From CAYZDV01 sp964477275 (lineage in GTDB: Bacteria > Acidobacteriota > Aminicenantia > Aminicenantales > Aminicenantaceae), in assembly GCA_964477275.1 (NCBI GenBank), contig CAYZDV010000056.1:1-12316 (forward strand): DNA of 12,316 bases, given 5' to 3'. The notes under the pieces were generated by a model. The model was not told the DNA's origin. It saw nothing but the letters and a program-made list of their open reading frames with translations, and made no database searches. The position numbers and the translations under genes were made by a program. Of the stretch, positions 1 through 7,277 are shown piece after piece (the stretch's first letter is position 1; every line of letters starts with the position of its first letter).

Positions 1-188
1 TCGGTTATATCGGGCTTGTCTCCAGGATCATCGAGGAGTTCCGGAGGGAACTCGGTCAGGAGGCCACCGTGGTCTCCACAGGAGGGTTTGCCTCCCTCAT
101 CAGCGGCGAAATCGACTCTGTGGATCATGAGGAGCCGGACCTGGTTCTTGAAGGCCTGAGAATCATCCATGAACGAATTAAAAAATAG
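1..188 (+). CDS. coaX: Type III pantothenate kinase, C-terminal end (partial, 5' end outside window)
   Basis: Only the last 61 codons are present, read from base 3 to a TAG at 186-188. Type III pantothenate kinase phosphorylates pantothenate in the first step of coenzyme A synthesis in the cytoplasm. The visible fragment matches the end of the CoaX fold (ASKHA superfamily): GYIGLV near the start, the strand-loop VSTGGFASLI, and the closing DHEEPDLVLEGLRIIHER, which corresponds to the conserved D-PDL-L-GL--IYE ending of CoaX. The catalytic N-terminal part is off the window, so completeness cannot be judged. Its stop codon lies inside the 8-bp direct repeat (181-188) that borders the palindromic element immediately downstream, so that element appears to have landed exactly behind this gene. 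Confidence 0.85.
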   Translation, partial: GYIGLVSRIIEEFRRELGQEATVVSTGGFASLISGEIDSVDHEEPDLVLEGLRIIHERIKK

Positions 189-392
189 GAATCATCGCAA
201 AAATGAGCACCTGGTCCGAAGAATGAAAGAATACGGAACAAACGGATGGGTCCTGTCGCGGTATGTCTCCGTCCTCGCTCCACCCATCCCCCCGTGGGGA
301 ACCCCTTCCGCTGCGGGCGGAGACACACCGCGCCACCCATCCTCCTTGAATTGTCTTCTTTCCATCCCGACTACTCATTTTTGCGATGAGCC
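189..392. mobile_element. MITE-like palindromic element with terminal inverted repeats and 8-bp flanking repeat
   Basis: A perfect 16-bp inverted repeat, TCATCGCAAAAATGAG (192-207) and its complement (374-389), bounds about 200 bp of non-coding DNA. Extended to the element ends, 17 of 19 bases match. The same 8 bases, AAAAATAG, flank it at 181-188 and 393-400, which looks like a target-site duplication. The interior is also palindromic: GGATGGGT (244-251) pairs with ACCCATCC (335-342), and a 14-base arm at 258-271 pairs with 318-331 with one G-U-type mismatch. A transcript would therefore fold into one long interrupted hairpin. It encodes no transposase and no convincing protein, so it is best read as a non-autonomous element. 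An alternative is a large structured RNA or terminator behind coaX. Confidence 0.7.
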
Positions 393-440
393 AAAAATAG
401 ATTTTCCTATGAAAGCGTTCAGGTCGAAACCGTTGGAATA

Positions 441-1085
441 ATGGACAGGCAGAGAAGCGAGTACTTCCAGTCCATCGCCGGGCATTTTTTCCGGCTGCGC
501 GGCGCCCCGTTTTTTCTCTCCTCCCGGGAGCTCGACCTCGTGGCGAAATGGGAGAAGACGGGGATCCCGCTTCCGGTGGTGTTAGAAGGGATTGAGCGCG
601 CCTTTGCTGTCCATAAGATGAAGCCCGGACGGAAGCAGAAGATTCAAACCCTCGCCTTCTGTGCTTCCCGGGTTCTCGAGGCGTTCGCGCAGTATCGAGA
701 GAGGAAGGTGGGAGCCAGAAAAAAAACCGCGGCCGGAAAAGCGACCAGAGAGGAGAAAAAAAAACGGGCGAGGTCCGAGGTGGAGAGATTCCTGTGCTTC
801 CTCCCTCCGGCCGCTGCCCATCTCAGGGAGCCCTTTTCCCGGGCCCTAAAGGTGCTTTCCCGCAGGCCTCTCGACGAGGAGAAGCTGGAAGGGATAGAAG
901 GAGACATCGAAGAGCTCATCTGGGAAAGCTGCCGGGAGGAGGAGAAAAATATGCTCAAGACGGAGCTTCTCGCCGAGCACCGGTTCGGGGACGAGGAGGA
1001 ATTGCTGCGGGTGCTCAAGGTCAGGCTGGTGAAAGCCCTCAGGGACAGATACAGGATTCCCTATCTCTCCCTTTTTTATTATTGA
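441..1085 (+). CDS. Hypothetical protein, basic, first gene of the rnr string
   Basis: This 214-aa protein is not assigned to a named family. The N-terminal 60 residues form a compact conserved-looking block (HFFRLRGAPFFLSSREL, then WEKTGIPLPVVLEGIERAF). It resembles a small helical unit seen in uncharacterised bacterial proteins. A Lys/Arg-rich linker follows at about 88-112 (RKVGARKKTAAGKATREEKK). The C-terminal half is helical and strongly charged, ending in RYRIPYLSLFYY. There is no signal peptide or membrane segment, so a cytoplasmic, possibly nucleic-acid-binding protein is inferred from charge only. The ATG at 441 has GGA four bases upstream, and its first base is the last base of a TAA in another frame. 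The gene stops 5 bp before the RNase R start, so the two are probably co-transcribed. Confidence 0.75.
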   Translation: MDRQRSEYFQSIAGHFFRLRGAPFFLSSRELDLVAKWEKTGIPLPVVLEGIERAFAVHKMKPGRKQKIQTLAFCASRVLEAFAQYRERKVGARKKTAAGKATREEKKKRARSEVERFLCFLPPAAAHLREPFSRALKVLSRRPLDEEKLEGIEGDIEELIWESCREEEKNMLKTELLAEHRFGDEEELLRVLKVRLVKALRDRYRIPYLSLFYY

Positions 1086-1090
1086 GAAAA

Positions 1091-3160
1091 ATGGACAGCG
1101 AAATTCTCACCCTGCTGAGAAAAAGACGGGAAGGCCTGAGTCTGCAGAAAATCGTCAGAGAGCTCCATCTCTCTCCCCTGGAAAAGTCCATCCTGAGGAA
1201 AAAACTGGAGCGGCTGAAGGAGAAAGGGATTATTTTCTGCCTGAGGAGAAGGTATTATCTGCCTCCCCGGTCGAACCTGGTCAGGGGAAGGTTCGTCCCC
1301 TCCTCCAGAGGCTACGGGTTCGTCACCCCGGAAGGAGGGGCGGAGGAAGACATCTTCATCCCTGCCCGCTACTGCGAGGGAGCGCGCAGGGGAGACGTTG
1401 TCGAGGTCCTTTTCCAGGAAAAAGGGAAAAAAGGCAAGCCTGAAGGCCGGGTCATCCACATCGTCGAGCGGGGGAGCGAGACTGTGCTGGGCTTCTACCA
1501 GGAGAGATGGGGACACTCCTTTTTCCTTCCCTTTGACTCCCCGTCTTCAGAGGAGGTTCCGTTGACTCTGAAAGAGCCCCGGTCGCTCCGGCCGGGGACA
1601 ATCATCGAAGTCGACAGGGACACCGGGCGCCTGGTGGACATCCTGGGCATGCCCGATGAGCCGGGAGTGGACACCCGGGTGGTCATCCGCAAATACGGCC
1701 TGGCCGCGGCTTTCCCTGAACAGGTCTTGAAGGAAACGGAGGCGCTCCCGGCGGGCTGGAGTTCCCGCGAGACGGGCGGGAGGAAGGATTATCGGCGCTG
1801 GACCACGGTCACCATCGATGGCGAAAACGCCCAGGATTTCGACGATGCGGTGAGCATCCGGAAGCTCAGGAACGGGAATTTTCTCCTCGGCGTCCACATC
1901 GCCGATGTCTCCCATTATGTTCTTCCCGGCTCCGCCCTCGATACCGAGGCCTACCGGAGGGGGACGAGCGTTTATTTCCCGGATTTGACTCTGCCCATGC
2001 TCCCGGAGAGGCTCTCCAATGATGTGTGCAGCCTGAGGCCTCAGGAGGAACGGCTGACCTTTTCGGTTTTGATGGTGGTCGACCCGCAGGGCCGGGTAAT
2101 CAGGACCGAATTTCATCCCTCTGTCATTCAGACCGCAGAACGGATGACCTACACGTCGGTGTTCAGGATATTTCAGGGCAACGAGAAGGAGCGAAAGAAG
2201 TTTTCCTCCCTTGTCCCGGACCTGCTCCGGATGAAGGACCTGGCCCGGCGGTTGCGAAAGAGAAGGGGAGGGGAGGGGAGCCTGGATTTTGACCTTCTTG
2301 AGGCCCAGCTCGTCTACAGGGAGGGCGAGCTCTGTTCGGTCATCCCTTTTCTGCCCGATGAAGCCCATAAGATGGTCGAGGATTTCATGGTCACCGCCAA
2401 CGAGGCCGTGGCCACCTTCCTCAGCCAGAAAAACGTCCCCGTGCTCTACAGGGTGCATCCCCGTCCCGGAGTCAAGGACCTGGAGCGGCTCAGGGAGCTG
2501 CTCGTCCATTTCGGCCTTTCCCTGCCCTCTCCCGGGAAGATCGGCTCCAGGGACCTCCAGCGTGTCCTGAACGAGGTCGAGGGAACTCGCGAGGAGAAGT
2601 TCATCACCCTCCAGGTGCTGAAATCCATGAAGCTGGCTGTCTATTCTCCGGAGAACGTGGGACATTACGGCCTGGCGAAAAAACGATATACCCATTTCAC
2701 CTCCCCCATCCGCCGCTATCCGGACCTGGCCGTGCACCGGATTCTCAAGGCTGTCCTTCAGGGCGAGAGAGTGAAGGATGACGCGCTCTCCCCTTTGGCT
2801 GCGCACTGTTCCGAGCAGGAGCGGACCGCGGCAGAGGCGGAGCGCGGGCTTCTGGAATGGCGGATCTTTCGTTTCCTGAAGCAGAGGCTCGGCGATGAAT
2901 TCGAGGGCACGCTGGTCGACATCAGCCGGGCAGGCCTGGTGGTGGAGCTCGATGATTATCTGGTCGATGGGACCATCCCCTTCGCGGACCTGGACGGCGA
3001 TTACTATCAGAAAAAGACGGAGAAAACCCTCCTCGGCCGAAGGACGGGCAGAACCTTTGAGCTGGGAGACAGGCTGAGGGTGACCCTGGTTTCCGTCGAC
3101 CCCATTGCGAGAAGAATGGGATTCATTCTCAGTGGTCTCCAGAAAAGAAAGAAGAAATGA
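1091..3160 (+). CDS. rnr: Ribonuclease R (3'-5' exoribonuclease)
   Basis: The 689-aa product degrades structured RNA processively from the 3' end and takes part in mRNA decay, rRNA quality control and trans-translation. The order is that of RNase R: an N-terminal winged helix (about 1-50), a cold-shock-type RNA-binding region (GYGFVTPEGG, then DIFIP, about 60-110), the RNB catalytic domain (about 235-560), and a C-terminal S1 domain (about 604-685) with a basic KRKKK tail. The metal-binding aspartates are present in TIDGENAQDFDDAV as D243, D249, D251 and D252, with the spacing found in RNase II/R. The signature HFTSPIRRYPDLAVHR lies near 535-550. The helix-turn-helix region and length separate it from RNase II. 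A longer in-frame ORF begins at 794 but would overlap the previous gene by about 290 bp, so ATG 1091 is preferred. Its stop overlaps the next start as ATGA. Confidence 0.95.
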   Translation: MDSEILTLLRKRREGLSLQKIVRELHLSPLEKSILRKKLERLKEKGIIFCLRRRYYLPPRSNLVRGRFVPSSRGYGFVTPEGGAEEDIFIPARYCEGARRGDVVEVLFQEKGKKGKPEGRVIHIVERGSETVLGFYQERWGHSFFLPFDSPSSEEVPLTLKEPRSLRPGTIIEVDRDTGRLVDILGMPDEPGVDTRVVIRKYGLAAAFPEQVLKETEALPAGWSSRETGGRKDYRRWTTVTIDGENAQDFDDAVSIRKLRNGNFLLGVHIADVSHYVLPGSALDTEAYRRGTSVYFPDLTLPMLPERLSNDVCSLRPQEERLTFSVLMVVDPQGRVIRTEFHPSVIQTAERMTYTSVFRIFQGNEKERKKFSSLVPDLLRMKDLARRLRKRRGGEGSLDFDLLEAQLVYREGELCSVIPFLPDEAHKMVEDFMVTANEAVATFLSQKNVPVLYRVHPRPGVKDLERLRELLVHFGLSLPSPGKIGSRDLQRVLNEVEGTREEKFITLQVLKSMKLAVYSPENVGHYGLAKKRYTHFTSPIRRYPDLAVHRILKAVLQGERVKDDALSPLAAHCSEQERTAAEAERGLLEWRIFRFLKQRLGDEFEGTLVDISRAGLVVELDDYLVDGTIPFADLDGDYYQKKTEKTLLGRRTGRTFELGDRLRVTLVSVDPIARRMGFILSGLQKRKKK

Positions 3161-4242
3161 AAACCGACTGTTTCGATGCGGCGGTGGATTTTTCATCGCC
3201 GGGCAAGGATAAGCCGCTAAACGTCAAGCTCCTGGTGGGAAACAAGGCGGTTCACGCCTCCCTTTGTTTTTATCCCCGGACGGACAAGAAGGATGACCGG
3301 ATCTTCCTGGCCCGGGCCAGCCTTCAGCAGCCCCTTTTCCTCCGCTGGAGAGATTCCTTCCAGGTCAAGGAGGGGAGAAAGAGAAACCTGCTCGGGAAAG
3401 GGGTTGTTCTCAGCCCTTTCTCGGAGAAATTGACGCCTAAGAAGACCAGGAAAAGAGCGGCCTTTCTCCTTCGCCTCCTGGGCGAGAGGAAAGAGGCCCT
3501 GGAGGCGCTGGCGGGGAGGAAGGGAACGCAGGGCCTGAGGGAAAGCGAGATGGGAGATTTCTTCGGAGAGACCGGGAAGCCGCTCCTGCGCCTGGCCCAG
3601 GAGCTCGAGGAAGAAGGCAGGGTCCGGATTCTCTCTTTTTCTCCGCTTTTTCTCGTCTCCAGGGAGAGTCTCGATTTTCTCTGCCAGAAAATACGGGATT
3701 TTCTGGCCCTGTATCACCAGAAGCTTCCCGACCATCCCGGCCCAGCCCCGGAGAGAATCGGCAGGCGGTTCAACCTTCACCCCACGATTCTGGCCCTGGC
3801 CATCAGTCTTCTCCAGCGTTCGGGACAGGCCAAAGAATTTGGAGGCCGGATTGCCCTCAGCGAATTCCGGATCACCCTGACCGGCGAGGAGAAAAAGATT
3901 CTCCGCGAGCTGGATGAGATGTGTCTCAGGGGGGAGATGCGGCTCTTTTCCCTGGATGAGCTCCGGAGCCGCTTCCGTCTCTCCTCAAAAAACCTCGATC
4001 GTCTTCTTTCGCTCCTCATCGAGCGGAGGAAGGTGGTTCAGGGAAAAGAAGGGCTTCTCCTTCATTCAGGATGGCTGGACGAGGTCATCCGCAGTCTCAG
4101 GGCCGGGGGGAGGAAGGAATTGACGGTCCAGGAATTCAAGAAGTTGACCGGGCTTTCCCGCAAGTACGCCATTCCCCTGCTGGAGCTGCTGGACCAGATG
4201 GGAGTCACCCGCAGAAAGGGCTCTGTCCGCGAGGTTCTCTGA
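3157..4242 (+). CDS. SelB C-terminal-half protein (domain III plus winged helices, no GTPase domain)
   Basis: This 361-aa protein aligns by eye with the C-terminal half of the selenocysteine-specific elongation factor SelB. Residues about 7-90 correspond to SelB domain III: LNVKLLVGNKAVHASL matches the strand with the usual H-GT-E-AR pattern, and LLGKGVVLSP matches IGGGVVLDP. Residues about 100-361 form a series of four winged helices. The last contains GLSRKYAIPLLELLDQMG then TRRKGS, nearly the SRKY--PLLEYLD---TRRVGD pattern of the SECIS-binding module. The G1-G5 GTPase motifs and domain II (about the first 250-280 residues of SelB) are missing here and in the upstream sequence, which is an intact rnr in another frame. 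The start overlaps the rnr stop (ATGA) and falls at a domain boundary, which argues for a real translated gene. It could be half of a split SelB, a repurposed RNA-binding protein, or a decayed remnant. Confidence 0.85.
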   Translation: MKTDCFDAAVDFSSPGKDKPLNVKLLVGNKAVHASLCFYPRTDKKDDRIFLARASLQQPLFLRWRDSFQVKEGRKRNLLGKGVVLSPFSEKLTPKKTRKRAAFLLRLLGERKEALEALAGRKGTQGLRESEMGDFFGETGKPLLRLAQELEEEGRVRILSFSPLFLVSRESLDFLCQKIRDFLALYHQKLPDHPGPAPERIGRRFNLHPTILALAISLLQRSGQAKEFGGRIALSEFRITLTGEEKKILRELDEMCLRGEMRLFSLDELRSRFRLSSKNLDRLLSLLIERRKVVQGKEGLLLHSGWLDEVIRSLRAGGRKELTVQEFKKLTGLSRKYAIPLLELLDQMGVTRRKGSVREVL

Positions 4243-4244
4243 GG

Positions 4245-6341
4245 CTATTCCTTTTTTTCTTTTTCGGGCTCCTGTTTTTTCTTATTTAGAGCGGATTTCA
4301 GCTTCTCGGCGAAAACGCCGAACTCAGGCTGCTCGGAGACAGGAGGCTTGTATTTCACCTTCTCTTCTTTTTTCCCGGCCACTTCGGCCCGGGCTTCTTT
4401 CTCTTTGGATTTGACCGTGATCAGGGCTTCCTGTTCGGCCTCTTCGAGCTCGATTTTTTCCTCGATCATTCTCCTGGCTCCCTTTCGGACCCAGCGCTCT
4501 TTTTCAGCCTCCGGCCTCATTTTCTTTTTCCTGGGAAACTTTTCTTTTTTGGCTGGAGGGGCTTTTTTCTCGAGCTCTGCCTCGGAGGGCTCGGCCCTGG
4601 CGTCCATCCTGGCTTCGGCCCGGTATCTTTCCTCCCTTTCCGGGGCTGGAACCCGTTCCGCCGGAGCCTCAAAAGCCTCGGCTGCCGGAGGCGCTTCCTC
4701 GAGTCCTTCTCCGGCAGGGACTTCCGGAGAGATTCCGGCCGGGGCCTCGGCCATCTCCTCAGGCCTGACCTCCTCCTCCTCGGCTACGATTTTTTCCCTG
4801 TAGAAGTAAATGCCCTTGGCCTTCTCCGCCATGACAAACTCGGGAGTGGCCTGCAGGACCTTTTCCACGTCTTCCTGGGTGGTGTTTTTGAGGAGGTCGA
4901 CCAGGTGGTAGGCCTGAACATAATGGAGGGAATAGCGGTTGGTTTCCAGGCCGAAATTCTTGAAAACCAGGGCCAGAAGCTCCTTGAGGGAGCGTTTTCC
5001 TCTCTGCTCGTAAAGGGAGATGACCCTGGACAGCATCTCCCTTTCCAGGTGAATGATTTTGTTGGGGACGCATAAGGTAAAGTCCTCCTCGCCGCTGTAT
5101 TCGAAGGTGTCGTCCTGTGGATGATAGACCAATCTGGGCACAGCGATTTTTTTCTTGGAGGCTTTCAGCCGGAAACTCAAGCGGCCAGGGCCTTTCTTCT
5201 CCAGAGTGATGAGGGCTCCCTGGGGGACGTTGGCCTCCTCGAAGCAATCTTTCAGCCCCAGCAGGAACCGCGAGGCGGGGTAGTAGTAGACGGAATAATC
5301 CTTCCCGGCGTCGATGTCCGTGAACACGTATTCCCAGGAAAAGGAGAATTCCCTGTTCAGGGAGCCGGGGATTTTGATCCCGCCCGAGAGAACCTCCCGC
5401 CATGTGAGATAGAGTTTCAGGGGAAACTCCGGGGCTGCGGCCGGCTTTTTTATCTCTTCTTCTCCAGCGGGAGGGATTCTGGCCCGGGCCGCGGCAAGGG
5501 GAAGATTCTGGGGCAGCGACTGGAGGACAGCCTTCAGATGCCATTTCCCCCAGCCGAGGGGATAAGTGCAGATGAAATCCTTCTTGTATTTTTTATCCAG
5601 GGTGGAAGACAGGCTCATGCAGTGGAGTGTAAAGAGGTCATCCTCGCCAGGGATGCCCAGAAACTGGCTGACCAGCTCTGTGGTGGCGGCCGATTGTTTT
5701 GTTTTCTGGAGGTGGCTCCTGATGAGCGTGATTTTTCCTTCGGGCACCGCGACCTGCGCTCGAGCGAGCTGCCAGTAGTCCCCCCAGTTGAAGAACCGGG
5801 GGGACCTGGAGAGGGCCTGCTTCAGGTTCTTCCCCAGAGATTTCAGGTCCTGGTCGGTCATGGGCAGCATGCTGAGCCTGGGGTCTTCCTTCCGTTCAAG
5901 GATTTCCGGGGTTTTGGCCTTTCCCTCCAGGTTGCTGGGGAGCAGAACCTGGGTTTTGGTCTTCTTCATGTAATCGATGTATTTGCGGAAGGGCCCTCCT
6001 CCAGAGTAGTCGACCTCTAACATCTCGCAGTTGAACTCCTTGTAGGGCACCTTCCCCACCACGGTCAAAACCACCGCTCTCTTGAAGTGGTCGGTTCCCT
6101 TGCTGCTCACGGTCAGCGGCTCGTCGTACTCCTTGTAGATGAGGTCGCCGACTTCATAGCGGCACTCGGGATCGTATTTCTTGACTTCCTGGCTCATCTG
6201 GCTGGAAGTTTTTTTGTGGGCCAGTTTATCGGCGAGCTCGTCGAAGGTGAAGGGCTTTGTGGTCCCGGAAAGGATTTTCTCCAGGGACGAGAGGTCGTTT
6301 TCTGTGACCTGGATGAGTTTGCCGTTTTTGACAGTGGTCAT
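4245..6341 (-). CDS. Unknown 698-aa protein with charged low-complexity C-terminal tail
   Basis: No family is recognised. The N-terminal 45 residues (LSSLEKILSGTTKPFTFDELADKL) resemble a small helix-turn-helix of the HARE-HTH kind, as a guess. Residues about 60-140 form a conserved-looking block (RYEVGDLIYK, EMLEVDYSGGGPFRKYIDYM, LLPSNLEGK). Residues 180-290 contain an aromatic-rich region (FFNWGDYWQLARAQV, PLGWGKWHLK). Residues 325-400 look beta-rich (IPGSLNREFSFSWEYVF, VYYYPASRFLLGLKDCF). From about 519 to the end the chain is almost entirely Glu, Ala, Pro, Lys and Arg and is likely disordered. There is no signal peptide or membrane helix. The open frame extends upstream to 6419, but ATG 6341 overlaps the argF stop as ATGA and is preferred. 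The stop lies 2 bp from the convergent SelB-like stop, with no hairpin terminator between them. Confidence 0.75.
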   Translation of the reverse strand: MTTVKNGKLIQVTENDLSSLEKILSGTTKPFTFDELADKLAHKKTSSQMSQEVKKYDPECRYEVGDLIYKEYDEPLTVSSKGTDHFKRAVVLTVVGKVPYKEFNCEMLEVDYSGGGPFRKYIDYMKKTKTQVLLPSNLEGKAKTPEILERKEDPRLSMLPMTDQDLKSLGKNLKQALSRSPRFFNWGDYWQLARAQVAVPEGKITLIRSHLQKTKQSAATTELVSQFLGIPGEDDLFTLHCMSLSSTLDKKYKKDFICTYPLGWGKWHLKAVLQSLPQNLPLAAARARIPPAGEEEIKKPAAAPEFPLKLYLTWREVLSGGIKIPGSLNREFSFSWEYVFTDIDAGKDYSVYYYPASRFLLGLKDCFEEANVPQGALITLEKKGPGRLSFRLKASKKKIAVPRLVYHPQDDTFEYSGEEDFTLCVPNKIIHLEREMLSRVISLYEQRGKRSLKELLALVFKNFGLETNRYSLHYVQAYHLVDLLKNTTQEDVEKVLQATPEFVMAEKAKGIYFYREKIVAEEEEVRPEEMAEAPAGISPEVPAGEGLEEAPPAAEAFEAPAERVPAPEREERYRAEARMDARAEPSEAELEKKAPPAKKEKFPRKKKMRPEAEKERWVRKGARRMIEEKIELEEAEQEALITVKSKEKEARAEVAGKKEEKVKYKPPVSEQPEFGVFAEKLKSALNKKKQEPEKEKKE

Positions 6342-7261
6342 TTCTTTTTCTTTCCCATCAGGCTCAGCATGATGATTTTCTGGACGTGAAGCCTGTTTTC
6401 GGCCTGGTCGAAGACGCACGACCGGGGCGAGTCGATGACCTCGTCGCTGACTTCCTCTCCTCTGTGGGCGGGAAGGCAGTGCATGAAGAGAGCGTCCGGT
6501 TTCGCTCTGGCCATGAGTTCCCCGTTCACCTGATAAGGAGCAAAGATTTTTGCCCTTTTCTTCTTTTCCTGCTCCTGTCCCATTGAAGCCCAGATGTCGG
6601 TGTAGACCGCGTCAGCCCCGCTCACTGCCTCGGCCGGGTCGTTGGTGAAGACGAAGCCGGCGCCTGTGTCCCTGGCGTCTTCTCCGGCCTGGCTGACGAT
6701 TTCCGCCTTTGGCTCGTAACCGGGAGGCGTGGCCACGCGCATCCGGCTTCCTGCTTTGGCCGCGGCGAAAAGGAGGCTGTGGCAGACATTGTTGCCGTCC
6801 CCCACGAAAGCCAGATTGAGGCTCCTCAGGTCTTTCTGCTTCTCCTTGAGCGTGAAGAAATCCGCCATGGCCTGGCAGGGATGGAGGAGGTCGGTGAGCG
6901 CGTTGATCACCGGGATGGCGGCGGCTTCGGCCAGGTCGATCACATCCTGGTGGCGGAAAGTCCGGATCATGATCCCGTCCACCCAGCGCTCCATGTTCCT
7001 GGCCACGTCACGGGGGGTTTCGCGCGTTCCCATCTGGATGTCCGCAGGGCTCAGGTAGATGGCCTCTCCGCCGAGCTGGAGCATGCCCACTTCAAAGGTC
7101 ATCCGCGTCCGCAGCGACGGCTTCTGGAAGATCATGGCGAGTATCCTGTTCTTCAGTTGATCCCGGAATCGGTGGGGATGGTCCTTGATTTTCCGGGTCA
7201 GATCCAGGATTTCGCTGAACTCGTAGACGCTCAAATCATGGATGGATATGAAATCGTCCAT
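6338..7261 (-). CDS. argF: Ornithine carbamoyltransferase
   Basis: The 307-aa enzyme interconverts ornithine plus carbamoyl phosphate with citrulline plus phosphate in the cytoplasm. The carbamoyl-phosphate loop is SLRTR at 49-53, in KPSLRTRMTFEVGMLQLGG. The second phosphate/carbamoyl motif is HPCQ at 127-130. The ornithine-side motifs are DIWASMGQE at 222-230 and MHCLPAHRGEEV at 260-271. Together these favour ornithine over aspartate or other substrates. Length is normal for the family. A GGAGAAAG-type ribosome-binding site begins at the carbamate kinase stop, 16 bp upstream. Linkage to carbamate kinase suggests a catabolic role (citrulline to ornithine plus carbamoyl phosphate), but an anabolic role in arginine synthesis cannot be excluded. 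The Lys-rich last residues (GKKKK) overlap the next gene by ATGA. Confidence 0.92.
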   Translation of the reverse strand: MDDFISIHDLSVYEFSEILDLTRKIKDHPHRFRDQLKNRILAMIFQKPSLRTRMTFEVGMLQLGGEAIYLSPADIQMGTRETPRDVARNMERWVDGIMIRTFRHQDVIDLAEAAAIPVINALTDLLHPCQAMADFFTLKEKQKDLRSLNLAFVGDGNNVCHSLLFAAAKAGSRMRVATPPGYEPKAEIVSQAGEDARDTGAGFVFTNDPAEAVSGADAVYTDIWASMGQEQEKKKRAKIFAPYQVNGELMARAKPDALFMHCLPAHRGEEVSDEVIDSPRSCVFDQAENRLHVQKIIMLSLMGKKKK

Positions 7262-7277
7262 TATCTCTCTCTTTCTC

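Noticed and set aside
409..441. Ten-codon leader peptide (MKAFRSKPLE) whose TAA overlaps the ATG at 441
   Set aside because: The stop-start overlap is suggestive, but there is no clear ribosome-binding site and no attenuator-like codon run, so it could be chance.
794..1090. Upstream extension of the RNase R frame to an ATG at 794
   Set aside because: It overlaps the 441-1085 gene by about 290 bp and adds an Arg/Gly-rich sequence not found in RNase R. ATG 1091 begins directly at the winged-helix domain.
1547..3196. 549-codon open frame antisense to rnr
   Set aside because: It is a shadow frame caused by GC-rich codon bias of rnr. The sense strand has unmistakable RNase R motifs.
3157..4242. 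Reading the SelB-like gene as a simple frameshifted full-length selB
   Set aside because: The sequence immediately upstream is intact rnr with no GTPase motifs in any frame, so a single frameshift cannot explain the missing half.
5121..6020. 299-codon + strand frame opposite the 698-aa gene
   Set aside because: No recognisable domain and no ribosome-binding site. The opposite frame is much longer and is coupled to argF.
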